A stretch of 64,000 bases of DNA from assembly GCF_000716535.1 (NCBI RefSeq), contig NZ_JNWV01000021.1, positions 62,001 through 126,000 on the forward strand, given 5' to 3'. Below are positions 30,802 through 40,304 of this stretch, one piece after another (positions within the stretch are counted from its first letter, which is position 1; every line of letters starts with the position of its first letter). The position numbers and the translations under genes were made by a program. Below the pieces are notes generated by a model, which was given only the letters and a program-made list of their open reading frames with translations, was not told the DNA's origin and did no database searches. The stretch is from Streptomyces flaveolus. Its GTDB lineage: Bacteria; Actinomycetota; Actinomycetes; Streptomycetales; Streptomycetaceae.

Positions 30802-33800
30802 GCCTGTCCCTCCTCTTCCGCGCCCTGCCCCTCGATCTCGGCCAGCAGCTCCAGCAGTTCGGCGTCGTCGCGTTCGCCGAGGATCTCGTCCACCCGCGCC
30901 GCGAAGTCGCCGAACGTGGAGTGCTCGTACAGGTCCTGCAGGCGGACCTCGACCAGCAACTGGTCGTTGACGACGGAGATAAGCTGCGCCGCCTGGAGCG
31001 AAGTGCCGCCCAGTTCGAAGAAGTTGTCCTGCGGGCGGATCGCCGGGCCGCCGAACGACTCCTGCCACAGGGCGGCCAGCAGGGACCGCGTCCCGGCGCC
31101 GTCGGGCGCGTCACCGGCGCCCGGCTCCTCCTGCCCCGAGCGGGCCGGCACGGTCTCGGGGACACCCGGCACGGCCACCCCCGGCGAGGGCGCGCCGCCC
31201 GAGGCCGCGCCCTGCGCGGGCGTGCCGTCCGGACCGGCGGCCGGCCAGTGGCGGGTGTCGGCGAACGCGTAGCCGGGCACCCGGGCCGGGGCGGCCGGCG
31301 GGGCGACGAGGTCGTCGGTCGCGCAGCCCGCCGTCCAGGCGGCGCCGAGCGCGGCCAGGTGCACCGTCGCCTCGTCGCGCTTGCCGTCGCCGAGGAGTTC
31401 GGCGATGACGGGTCGGTGCTCCGCGCCCCGGGTGGCGCGCCGCAGCTGCGAGGCGAACGTCCGCCCCGGACCGGCCTCCAGCACCACGTGGGGTGCCGCG
31501 TCGAGCAGCACCCGCACCCCCTCGGCGAAGCGGACGGTGGTGCGCAGCTGACGGCCCCAGTAGGCCGGGTCGGTCGCCTGCGCCGCGTCCAGCGGCGCCC
31601 CGGTGACGTTGGACAGCACCAGTTCGCGCGGCGCGTGCAGCGAGAGGCCGCCCACCACCTCGGTGAACGCCTCGGCGGCCTCGGCCATGGACGGGGAGTG
31701 GAAGGCGTGCGCGGTGGCCAGCCGGCGCACCTTCACCCCCGCGGCGGCGCACCGGCGTTCCACCTCCGCCAGGTGCTCCGCCGCCCCGCCGAGGACCACG
31801 GTGTCGGGCGCGTTCACCGCGCAGACGTCCACGGGCAGGCCCGCCGCCAGCTCCCGCGCCGTGTTCTCCCCGGTCAGCACGGCGGCCATCGCACCGGCCG
31901 GTGCGCGGCTCATCAGCCGGCCGCGTTCGACCACCGCCCGCGCCCCGTCCGCCTCGGAGAACACGCCCGCCCAGGTGGCGGCGACCAGTTCCCCGACGCT
32001 GTGGCCGAGGAGGACCGACGGGGTGACGCCGTGCCGCCGCAGGCCGTGCAGCAGGGCGAGTTCCACGCTGAACAGCAGCGGCTGGACGACGTCGGTGCGC
32101 AGCCAGCGCGGATCGTCGTCCGGCCAGGTCCAGCAGCCCTCCAGGTCCGGTCCGCCGCACGCGCGGACGAGGGCCCGGGTGCCGGCCCAGTCCCGGGCGA
32201 ACCCGTCGTCGGCCGCGAGCAGTCCGCGCCCGGTACCGGCCAGGGCCACTCCCTGGCCCGGCAGGAGCACGGCCACGGTCGGTTCGGGCACCGCCTTCGC
32301 CTGGGCCGACGCCGACTCCAGCGCGTCCGCCAGCGCGGCGCGCGCCGATGCCTCGTCCGCCGCCTCGATCGGGCAGGCCCAGCGGTACGGCAGCCGCCGC
32401 CGGCCGTGCCAGAGCGTGCCGAGGACGTCGTTCACCGGCCGGGTGCCCTCGCGCACCGCGGCGGCGAGCCGGGCCGCGGTGCGCTCCAGCGCGTCCGGGC
32501 TCGCGGCGGAGAGCACCGCGGGTCCGCGCCCGGGCGGGCCCGCGGGCGGCTCCGGCGGCCCTGCGGCGACGGCCGGTTCGGCGAGGACGACATGGGCGTT
32601 GGTGCCGCCCAGCCCGAAGGAGCTGACCGCCGCGTACCGGGTGCGCCCGCCGGGCCAGGGCATCGCCTCGCGCGGCAGGTGGAAGCGGTCCGCGCCCAGC
32701 GGCGCGTCGGGGCCGTCCCCGGGCTGTGCGGGGACCGGCGGGATCACCCCGTGCTGGACGGCGAGCACCGCCTTGATCAGACCGACCACGCCCGCCGCGG
32801 TGTCCGTGTGCCCGATGCCGGCCTTCACCGCGCCGAGCGCGCACGGCTCCGCCGCGTCGCCGTACGCCTGGGCCAGCGCCGCGAGTTCGACCTGGTCGCC
32901 GAGTTCGGTCGCGGTGCCGTGCGTCTCGATGAAGCCGATGTCCGCGGGTTTGCGCCCGGCCACCGCCAGCGCCTCCTCCAGCACCGCCGCCTGGCCCCGG
33001 GGGCTGGGCGCGACGAGGCTCATCCGGTCGGCGCCGTCGTTGTTGACCGCGCTGCCCAGCAGCACCGCCCGGGCACCGCGCCCGGCCTCCTCGGCCCGGC
33101 GCAGCACCACGACCCCGGCACCACTGGCGGGCACGGTGCCCCGGCTGCCCCGGGTGAAGGGCCGGCAGCGGCCGTCGGGGGAGAGCACGTCGCCCTCCTG
33201 GTAGGTGTAGCCCGCGCCCGGCGGCAGCTGGACGGTGACCCCGCCCGCGATCGCGAGGTCGCACTCGTAGGTGAGCAGGCTGCGCAGGGCCACGTGGACG
33301 GCGACCAGCGAGGTGGAGCAGGCGGTCTGCACGGTGAGGGCCGGGCCGGTGAGGCCCAGCCGGAACGCGAGGGAGGTCGCCAGGTAGTCCTTGTCGTTGC
33401 CGAGGGAGATCTGCTGGCGGCCCGCGGCCCGGACCAGCGTGGGGTCGGCGTCGACGTAGCGGTGCCGGTAGCCGCTGTCGCCGCAGCCCAAGAAGACTCC
33501 CACCCGGCCCGGGTCGCGCTCGGTGTCGACGCCGGCGTCCTCCAGCGCCTGCCAGGCGACCTCGGTGATGATCCGCTGCTGGGGGTCGGTCACCGCGGCC
33601 TGGGTCGGGCTCATGCCGAACAGCTCCGCGTCGAACCGGTCGACGCGGTCGATCCCGCCGACGCCCAGGGTGCCGTCGGGCAGCTCCCCCGGCAGGGCCA
33701 CGTGCCCGCGGACCACGTCGGCCCAGAAGGTGTCCGGGTCGGCGGCTCCGGGCACTCGGACGGCCACTCCGATTACCGCCACCGCGTTCTCAGGTGCGTG

Positions 33801-33803
33801 CAT
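30798..33803 (-). CDS. type I PKS module, KS-AT-ACP
   Basis: 1001 aa from ATG 33803; the frame is open further upstream but that part is a shadow of the overlapping NRPS gene. KS (about 5-430) has the active Cys at 162 in QTACSTSLVA, the His of ETHGTATELGD and the His of KAGIGHTD. AT (about 490-790) has LLGHSVGELVA, and HAFHS predicts malonyl-CoA. A linker leads to a carrier with DNFFELGGTSLQAAQLI (about 890-960). No KR, DH or ER is present, so the added unit should stay a beta-keto group unless tailored in trans. The acidic end LLELLAEIEGQGAEEE is a likely docking tail for the LTPEQRAAL heads of the following two proteins. It overlaps the upstream NRPS gene by 14 bases. Confidence 0.92.
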   Translation of the reverse strand: MHAPENAVAVIGVAVRVPGAADPDTFWADVVRGHVALPGELPDGTLGVGGIDRVDRFDAELFGMSPTQAAVTDPQQRIITEVAWQALEDAGVDTERDPGRVGVFLGCGDSGYRHRYVDADPTLVRAAGRQQISLGNDKDYLATSLAFRLGLTGPALTVQTACSTSLVAVHVALRSLLTYECDLAIAGGVTVQLPPGAGYTYQEGDVLSPDGRCRPFTRGSRGTVPASGAGVVVLRRAEEAGRGARAVLLGSAVNNDGADRMSLVAPSPRGQAAVLEEALAVAGRKPADIGFIETHGTATELGDQVELAALAQAYGDAAEPCALGAVKAGIGHTDTAAGVVGLIKAVLAVQHGVIPPVPAQPGDGPDAPLGADRFHLPREAMPWPGGRTRYAAVSSFGLGGTNAHVVLAEPAVAAGPPEPPAGPPGRGPAVLSAASPDALERTAARLAAAVREGTRPVNDVLGTLWHGRRRLPYRWACPIEAADEASARAALADALESASAQAKAVPEPTVAVLLPGQGVALAGTGRGLLAADDGFARDWAGTRALVRACGGPDLEGCWTWPDDDPRWLRTDVVQPLLFSVELALLHGLRRHGVTPSVLLGHSVGELVAATWAGVFSEADGARAVVERGRLMSRAPAGAMAAVLTGENTARELAAGLPVDVCAVNAPDTVVLGGAAEHLAEVERRCAAAGVKVRRLATAHAFHSPSMAEAAEAFTEVVGGLSLHAPRELVLSNVTGAPLDAAQATDPAYWGRQLRTTVRFAEGVRVLLDAAPHVVLEAGPGRTFASQLRRATRGAEHRPVIAELLGDGKRDEATVHLAALGAAWTAGCATDDLVAPPAAPARVPGYAFADTRHWPAAGPDGTPAQGAASGGAPSPGVAVPGVPETVPARSGQEEPGAGDAPDGAGTRSLLAALWQESFGGPAIRPQDNFFELGGTSLQAAQLISVVNDQLLVEVRLQDLYEHSTFGDFAARVDEILGERDDAELLELLAEIEGQGAEEEGQA

Positions 33804-36800
33804 CTGCGTCCGCCTCGATTCCTGGTGCCTGGAGGGTCGATGAGGGCCGCCGGCCGGCGCGCCAGCCGCTGAGGGCGCGGGAGCGGTCGCGGCCCCTGGC
33901 CGCGCCGCGCGCCGCGGGTCCGTCGGCCGCGGCGGCACCGTCGAGGTGTGCCGCGAGGGCGCGCACGGTGGTGTGGCGGAACAACTCGGCCGCCGTGAGC
34001 CGGGGATGGGCGGTGCGCAGCGCCGCCAGCACCCGCAGCACTCCGTGCGAGGTCCCGCCGAGCTCGAAGAAGGTCGCGTCGTGGTCCTGGACGGGACGGC
34101 CGAGGACGGTCTCCCACACCTGGCACAGGCGCGCCGCGGTGGACCCGTCCGCCGGGGGCGGCCCGGCGGGCGCGGCCGGCCGCCGGTCGGCCGCCCAGCG
34201 CGCCAGGGTGTCGCGGTCGAGTTTGCCGTTGGGCAGCTGCGGCAGCGCGGGGACGCGCAGCCATGCGCCGGGGACCGCGGCCGCGGGGAGCCAGGCCTCG
34301 GCGTGGGCGCGGAGCTCCCGCAGCGGGTCGGGGGCCGCCGGGCCGGGCGGTCCGTCCGCCGCGACGCCGTCCGGCAGGAACGCCACCAGGTGGGTGGAGT
34401 CGGCGTTCGGGGCCACGGCGACCTCCGGCGCGCCGCCCGCGCGCAGGGTGGCCTCCACCTCCTCCACCTCGATCCGCTGGCCGAGGATCTTGCACTGTCC
34501 GTCCCGGCGGCCGAGGAACCGCAGCCCCTCCGGGCCGTCGAGGACGACCAGGTCCCCGGTGTCGTAGCCGCGTCCACGGTCCCCGCCGAGCGCCACGAAC
34601 CGTTCGGCGGTCAGCTCCGGGCGGCACCAGTACCCTTCGGCGACGCCCAGGCCGCCGATGACCAGCCGGCCGGGGCAGCCGGGGGGCAGCCGCCGGCCCA
34701 GCCCGTCCAGCACATGGCAGGACTCGCCCGGCAGCGGCAGCCCGATCCGGACGGCGGCGCCCCGGGCGACCCGCCAGGTGGTGGACCACACGGTGGTCTC
34801 CGTGGGGCCGTAGCAGTTGACGACCGGCCCCGGGACGGTCGCCGCCAGCTCCTCCGCCAGGTCGGGGGCGAGGGGCTCGCCGCCCACCAGCAGGGCGCCC
34901 AGCCGGCCCAGCAGGGCGCGGCCCGCCGGGTCGGCGAGCAGCAGCCGGGCGATGGTGGGCGTGCACTGGTACAGCGCCCCGGCCGGCACGTCCTGCTCGG
35001 CCGCCTGCCGGTGCCCGGTCACCAGGACGGTGCGGCCCCGGGTGAGCGGCCACAGCAGTTCCAGGACGCTGATGTCGAAGGACAGGCTGGTGCCCGCGAC
35101 GGTCAACGGCGCCCCGGGCAGGGCCCGGTCGCACGCGTCGAAGAGCGCGGTCAACCGGGCGTGTCCCACCACGACGCCCTTGGGCCGGCCGGTCGAGCCG
35201 GACGTGTGCAGGATGTACGCGCGCCCGTCCGGGTCCGCCGGCGCCGCATCGCCGCCCTCGCCGTCCACCGGTACGGCGGCCCCGGCGTCGGCCATGTCCA
35301 GGGGCAGGACGCCGGGCGCGTCCCGCAGCGCCCCCGGCAGGGCCCGGTCGCCCAGGACGACGGCCGGGGCGGTGTCCGCCACGATGAACCGCAGCCGGTC
35401 GGCCGGGTACTCGGGATCCAGTGGCACGTACACCGCGCCCGCCCGCCAGACGGCGAGCACGGCCACCACCAGGTCCGTGCCCCGCGGCAGGCAGATGCCC
35501 ACCCGGTCCCCGGGCCGCACCCCCCGCCCGGTGAGTGCGCGGGCCACCGCGCGCGACCGCCGCTCCAGGGCGGCGTAGGAGAGCGTGCGGACCCCGTCGG
35601 TGACGGCGGTGGCCTCCGGGGTCGTACGGGCGTGCCGCAGGACGAGTTCGTGCACGGGCCGCGGGTCGGGGTCCAGCGGGGCGCCCTCCAGGACGGCCAG
35701 TTCGGCCTCCTCCGTCTCGCCGAGGAGGTCGACGGCGGCGAGCGGGCGCACCGGGTCGTCGGTGAGCCGCTCCAGGAGACGGGCCACGTGGTCCACGGTG
35801 TTGCGGGCCCGCTCCGGCGGCAACGCGCCCTCGCGGTGGACGAGTTCCAGCCGCATCCCGCCGCCGGGCAGATGGCGCAGGGCCAGGCAGCAGTCGTACT
35901 CCGCCTCCCCGGTGTCCGTCTCGCCGATCGTCCAGCGCAGCCCGCCCGCCTCGACCGCCGGCACCGGGACGGTCTCGGTGCACAGGATCTGGGCGAGCGG
36001 CTTGCGGCCGGGCTCCCGTACGGCGCGTACGCCGGACAGGATCTCCTCGAAGGGCAGTTCGGCGTGGTCGAGCGCGTCGAACAGGGCGTCCACGGCCCGG
36101 TCCACCACCGTCGAGGTGTCCGCCCCGGCCAGGTCGACGCGGACCGGGACGGTGTTCTGGAGACAGTCGATGCGGCGGTCGCCGCCGTCCCCCCGGCCGC
36201 TCACCGGGACCGCGAGGACGACGTCGTCCCGGTCCAGGTACCAGGCCGTCACCGCGGCCACCGCGCCGAGGAAGTGGGCGAACGGACTGGCGCCGGTGGT
36301 CCGCGCGCGGTGCCGCAGCCGGTCGCGGAGCGCGGCCGGCAGGTCCCGGACGACGGTCCGCTTGCGCCGGCCGGCCGCGGACCGCGTCCAGGGCAGTTCG
36401 GTCCGCTGCGGGCAGCCCTCCAGGTACCGCCGCCAGAAGGCGCGCAGTCGCTCCTCGTCCGCCCGTGGCGCCGGCTCGTCGTCGTCCCGGTCGTCGGCGG
36501 CCGGTCCGGTCGTGGCGGGGTCGGCGTAGGCGCCGGTGAGCGCCGACAGCAGCAGGGCCGTGGAATCGTCGTCGAAGACCGCGTGGTGCACGGCGATCAG
36601 ACAGTGGGTGTGCCGCGGGCCGACCAGCGCCCTGATCCGGCACAACGGGCCCCCGCCGTGTTCGAACGGCGCCGCCAGCTCCGCGGACTGGGCCGCCACC
36701 AGCGCGTCCGGGTCCGCGGTCGCCTGGACGACCATGTCCACTGCGTCGGGGTCGTGCACCCGCCGGCGCAGCCCCTCGGGGTCGAGGTGCAGCGAGGTGC

Positions 36801-36978
36801 GCAGCGCCGGATGGGCCGTGACCACCGCGCGCAGCGCGTCCCGGAGCCGCCCGGGATCGGCCGTCCCCTCCGCGGTGATCCGCTTGACGAGGGTGCGGGC
36901 GGCGCCGCCGTCCTGCTGGTCCAGCAGGTAGAACCGCAGCTGTCCGGGGGTGGCCGGGCGGGTGTCGGGGCGGCTCAT
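33790..36978 (-). CDS. NRPS module C-A-T, predicted glycine-activating
   Basis: 1062 aa. C domain (about 10-430) has HHAVFDDDS. A domain (about 450-930) has TSGSTGRPKG and NCYGPTETTVW, with the invariant Lys near the end in LPNGKLDRD. Reading the ten specificity positions by eye gives D-I-L-Q-L-G-C-V-W-K, which matches the glycine code (DILQLGLIWK and variants) at eight or more positions. T domain (about 955-1020) has FFELGGTSHGVLRV. A 40-residue basic tail follows the carrier. The gene overlaps both neighbours, and the order suggests it adds Gly just before the PKS module. The code was aligned manually against GrsA and not scored. Confidence 0.9.
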   Translation of the reverse strand: MSRPDTRPATPGQLRFYLLDQQDGGAARTLVKRITAEGTADPGRLRDALRAVVTAHPALRTSLHLDPEGLRRRVHDPDAVDMVVQATADPDALVAAQSAELAAPFEHGGGPLCRIRALVGPRHTHCLIAVHHAVFDDDSTALLLSALTGAYADPATTGPAADDRDDDEPAPRADEERLRAFWRRYLEGCPQRTELPWTRSAAGRRKRTVVRDLPAALRDRLRHRARTTGASPFAHFLGAVAAVTAWYLDRDDVVLAVPVSGRGDGGDRRIDCLQNTVPVRVDLAGADTSTVVDRAVDALFDALDHAELPFEEILSGVRAVREPGRKPLAQILCTETVPVPAVEAGGLRWTIGETDTGEAEYDCCLALRHLPGGGMRLELVHREGALPPERARNTVDHVARLLERLTDDPVRPLAAVDLLGETEEAELAVLEGAPLDPDPRPVHELVLRHARTTPEATAVTDGVRTLSYAALERRSRAVARALTGRGVRPGDRVGICLPRGTDLVVAVLAVWRAGAVYVPLDPEYPADRLRFIVADTAPAVVLGDRALPGALRDAPGVLPLDMADAGAAVPVDGEGGDAAPADPDGRAYILHTSGSTGRPKGVVVGHARLTALFDACDRALPGAPLTVAGTSLSFDISVLELLWPLTRGRTVLVTGHRQAAEQDVPAGALYQCTPTIARLLLADPAGRALLGRLGALLVGGEPLAPDLAEELAATVPGPVVNCYGPTETTVWSTTWRVARGAAVRIGLPLPGESCHVLDGLGRRLPPGCPGRLVIGGLGVAEGYWCRPELTAERFVALGGDRGRGYDTGDLVVLDGPEGLRFLGRRDGQCKILGQRIEVEEVEATLRAGGAPEVAVAPNADSTHLVAFLPDGVAADGPPGPAAPDPLRELRAHAEAWLPAAAVPGAWLRVPALPQLPNGKLDRDTLARWAADRRPAAPAGPPPADGSTAARLCQVWETVLGRPVQDHDATFFELGGTSHGVLRVLAALRTAHPRLTAAELFRHTTVRALAAHLDGAAAADGPAARGAARGRDRSRALSGWRAGRRPSSTLQAPGIEADADART

Positions 36979-39900
36979 CCGGCGTTCTCCGGACGTGCGC
37001 CGGCCCTGACGCGCAGCAGTGCCGTCATGGCCGCCGGGGTGGCATGGCGGATGACTTCCTTCAGGGCCAGTTCCGGCAGTCCGGCGCCGCGCAGCGCCGT
37101 CTTGAGCCGCAGCGCGAGCAGGGAGGTGCCGCCGAGGTCGAAGAAGTTGTCGTCCGGGGCGACGGGCACGTCCAGCACGTCGCGCCAGACCCCGACCACC
37201 CGGTCGAGGACGTCACCGGCCGCGTCCGGGGAGCCGGCCGGGCCGGCCGGGGCGTCCGCGTCCGGCTCGGGGGCGGGCAGCAGCGCGGTGTCGAGTTTGC
37301 CGTTGGCGGTGACCGGAAGGGTCGTGAGCGCGGTGACGGTCTGCGGGACCATGTACTCGGGCAGCCGGGCCCCCGCCCGCCGGAGCAGCCCGTCGGTGGA
37401 GCCCCCGGCCGTGAGCACCACGTAGGCGTCGAGACGTGCCTCGGCGGTGCCGGCGCCGTGCACGACGACCGCCGCGGACGTGACCGACGGGTCCCGCAGC
37501 AGGACGTCGCGGACCTCGCCGAGTTCGATGCGGAAGCCGCGCACCTTCACCTGGTCGTCCAGCCGTCCCAGGTGTTCCAGCTTCCCGCTGGGCAGCAGCC
37601 GGCCCTGGTCGCCGCTGCGGTAGAGCCGTCCTCCCGGCACCCGCGGGTGGCGGTCGGTGGTGAAGCGTTCGGCCGTCAGCTCGGGACGGTCGAGATAGCC
37701 GAGCGCCACCCCCGCACCGCCCACGTGGAGTTCTCCCGCGACGCCGGGCGCCACCGGACGGCCGCGCGCGTCCAGGACGTATATCTCCCAGCCGGGCAGC
37801 GGACGGCCGACGACCCGGCTGCCGGTACGGGCGTCCTCGGGGGTGACCGTGTGGGTGGTGCTGTGCACGGTCGTCTCGGTGATGCCGTACATGTTCTCCA
37901 CGCGGACCCGGGGATAACGCTCGAACCAGGGCGACAGGGTGCGCGTGTCCAGCGGTTCGCCACCGAAGACCACCAGGCGCACCGACAGGCGGCCCCGCGC
38001 CAGCCGGTCGGTGGCGAGCAGGAGCCCGAACGCGGTCGGCGTCTGGCTGAGGACGGTCACCTCCTCGTCCTCCAGCAATTGGTGGAACTCCTCCGGGTTG
38101 CGCGAGACCGCCCGGGGCACGATCACCAGCCGGCCGCCGGTGAGCAGGCAGACCCAGATCTCCCAGGCGGAGAAGTCGAAGGCGAACGAGTGGAACAGCG
38201 ACCACACGTCGTCCGGGCCGAGGCCGAAGTCGTCGCGCGTGGCGTTCAGCAGCGAGGTGACGTTGCGGTGTGTCACCAGCACGCCCTTGGGCCGGCCGGT
38301 GGACCCGGAGGTGTGGATGGCGTAGCAGGGCAGATCCGGGTCGACGGCGGGCAGCGGCCGGGCCGGGTCCCGCGGCCGGGTGTGCACCGGCAGCCAGTCG
38401 ATGTGTTCCGGCAGGTCCGCCGGGCGGGAGTCCGCGTCGCCGACCACGACCCGCACGTCCGCGTCGCCGATCACGAGGGCCAGCCGCGCCTCGGGGTAGG
38501 AGGGGTCCAGCGGTACGTACGCCGCTCCGGTCTTCAGCACGCCCAGCAGGGCGACGATCAGGTCGCAGGAGCGTTCCATGCGCACGCCCACCCGGTCCCC
38601 GGGCCGCACCCCGGCCTCGGCCAGCGCGCGGGCCACCGTGCCGGAGCGCTCCTCGACCTCGGCGTAGCGCAGCGCGGTCCGCCCGTCGTTGACGGCGATG
38701 CGGTCGGGCGACAGCCCGGCGCGCCGGGTGAACAGCGCGGGCACGGACAGTTCCTCGGGCGCGAGACGGGCGCCGCGCCCGGCGTCCAGGACCCGCCGGC
38801 GGTCGGCGTCGTCGAGGACGGTCACCGAGGCCAGGCGCGCGTCGGGCCGTTCTGCGAACTCGCGCAGTACGGCGACGAGCTGGCGCGTGAACAGCGCCGC
38901 CTGGTCGGGCGAGAACCGCCGGTGGCGGAACTGGAGCAGCCCCCGCGCGGCGCCGTCGGCCGCCAGGTCGACGTATACGAGCAGGGGGAACTTCGCGGCG
39001 CCCGCGAAGGGGTGGGGCAGCGGCCGCGCGGTGAGTCCCGGCAGACGCAGGGGCGGCGGGTTCCACAGGGGGGCGACCGCGGCGGTCAGTGGACCGGGGC
39101 CCGACTGGTGGCCGGTGGGCAGCACGTCGAAGAGCGGCAGGTCCGCGTCCCGGTAGGCGGTGAGGCACTGGCGGTGGCAGGTGCGCAGGAAATCGGCCAC
39201 GGTGCCGTCCTCCGCGAGGCGCACCGGAACGGGGACGGTGTTGCTGAAGTAGCCGATGGTGTGCCGCTGCGCTGCCGGCCGGCGGGTGACGAAGCTGCCG
39301 ATCAGTGAGGCGTCCGTGCCGCCGTTGCGCGCGAGTACCAGCCCCGCCGCGGCGGTCAGCGCCGAGTGGCGGGAGATGCCCAGGCCGCGGGCGGTGCCGG
39401 CCAGTTTCCGCCATACGTCGTCCGGGACGGTGAACGGCAGCTGGCCGCCGTCGGCGTCGGCCGCGTCGCCGTCGCCGCACCCCCAGCCCGGTCCGGAGCC
39501 GAGCGGGAGGGCGGACAGTTCGGCGCGGCGGGCGGCCGCCCGGCCGGCTTCGCGCCGGGCGGCCCCGGCCGCGGCCGTCGCCCAGCCCGGATAGTCGCCC
39601 GGGGACCGTGTGGTGTCGCCCGTGAGCACCTCGGCGACGGCCGTCTCCATCGCCTGGTCGTCGACGACGAGGTGACTGGCCGTCAGCACCAGATCGGCGC
39701 TGCCGTCCTGGCGGCGCAGCAGCGCCCCGCGCATCAGCGGTCCGTTCCGGGTGTCGATCGGGCGCAGGCACTCCGCCAGGCGCAGGGCCGCGCCGTCGTC
39801 GTCCGCCGCGGACGGCGGGAGGGTCTCGTCCCGCCATTCCGGGGCGGTGTCCGACCGGGCCATGCCGAGGGCCGGGCCGTCGTCGACGAGGCGGGAGGAC

Positions 39901-40160
39901 AAGGCCGGATGCCTGCGGACGAGGGCGCGGAACCGCTCCGCGAGCAGCTCGCCGTCGAACGTGCCGGTGAGGCGGTAGGCGGCGACCACCGTGTGCAGGC
40001 CCGGCCGTTCGGCCAGGGCGTCGGCGAGGTGGACGCCGACCTGGTTGGGTGCGAGCGGCCAGTCGGCCCCGGCCGGACGGGCGGCGCCCGCCGGGTCGCC
40101 GCCGTCGATCGCGCCGTCGTCCGGGCCCGGCCCCGCGAGCCCGCCACTGCGGTCGGTCAC
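36975..40160 (-). CDS. NRPS module C-A-T, predicted threonine-like
   Basis: 1061 aa from GTG 40160 behind GGAGG. C domain (about 35-450) has SHLVVDD, with the first His of HHxxxDG replaced by Ser and the catalytic second His kept. A domain (about 470-970) has HTSGSTGRPKG, FAFDFSAWEIW and MYGITETTVHST. The manual code is D-F-W-S-V-G-M-V-H-K, one or two changes from the Thr code DFWNIGMVHK. T domain (about 985-1050) has DDNFFDLGGTSLLALRL. It is the first synthetase gene of the operon, and its C domain presumably accepts the starter carried by the free PCP at 41868. Thr or a close analogue is the best guess. Confidence 0.9.
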   Translation of the reverse strand: MTDRSGGLAGPGPDDGAIDGGDPAGAARPAGADWPLAPNQVGVHLADALAERPGLHTVVAAYRLTGTFDGELLAERFRALVRRHPALSSRLVDDGPALGMARSDTAPEWRDETLPPSAADDDGAALRLAECLRPIDTRNGPLMRGALLRRQDGSADLVLTASHLVVDDQAMETAVAEVLTGDTTRSPGDYPGWATAAAGAARREAGRAAARRAELSALPLGSGPGWGCGDGDAADADGGQLPFTVPDDVWRKLAGTARGLGISRHSALTAAAGLVLARNGGTDASLIGSFVTRRPAAQRHTIGYFSNTVPVPVRLAEDGTVADFLRTCHRQCLTAYRDADLPLFDVLPTGHQSGPGPLTAAVAPLWNPPPLRLPGLTARPLPHPFAGAAKFPLLVYVDLAADGAARGLLQFRHRRFSPDQAALFTRQLVAVLREFAERPDARLASVTVLDDADRRRVLDAGRGARLAPEELSVPALFTRRAGLSPDRIAVNDGRTALRYAEVEERSGTVARALAEAGVRPGDRVGVRMERSCDLIVALLGVLKTGAAYVPLDPSYPEARLALVIGDADVRVVVGDADSRPADLPEHIDWLPVHTRPRDPARPLPAVDPDLPCYAIHTSGSTGRPKGVLVTHRNVTSLLNATRDDFGLGPDDVWSLFHSFAFDFSAWEIWVCLLTGGRLVIVPRAVSRNPEEFHQLLEDEEVTVLSQTPTAFGLLLATDRLARGRLSVRLVVFGGEPLDTRTLSPWFERYPRVRVENMYGITETTVHSTTHTVTPEDARTGSRVVGRPLPGWEIYVLDARGRPVAPGVAGELHVGGAGVALGYLDRPELTAERFTTDRHPRVPGGRLYRSGDQGRLLPSGKLEHLGRLDDQVKVRGFRIELGEVRDVLLRDPSVTSAAVVVHGAGTAEARLDAYVVLTAGGSTDGLLRRAGARLPEYMVPQTVTALTTLPVTANGKLDTALLPAPEPDADAPAGPAGSPDAAGDVLDRVVGVWRDVLDVPVAPDDNFFDLGGTSLLALRLKTALRGAGLPELALKEVIRHATPAAMTALLRVRAGARPENAG

Positions 40161-40304
40161 GGCTTGCCTCCAATCGGTGCGGGTCCTGCTGGTGAGGGGC
40201 TGGGCCGCGGCGCGGGCGGCGGCGCGGACCGCCGGCCGGTCGCCCGGGGCCGGCCGGTACGGCTGTGTGCGCCGTCCCGCGCGTGCGGCCCCGCGCCGAC
40301 CGGC

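Noticed and set aside
30921..37425. Two plus-strand open frames of about 1000 codons each across the PKS and NRPS genes
   Set aside because: Both are antisense shadows; KS, AT, C, A and T motifs are all on the minus strand.
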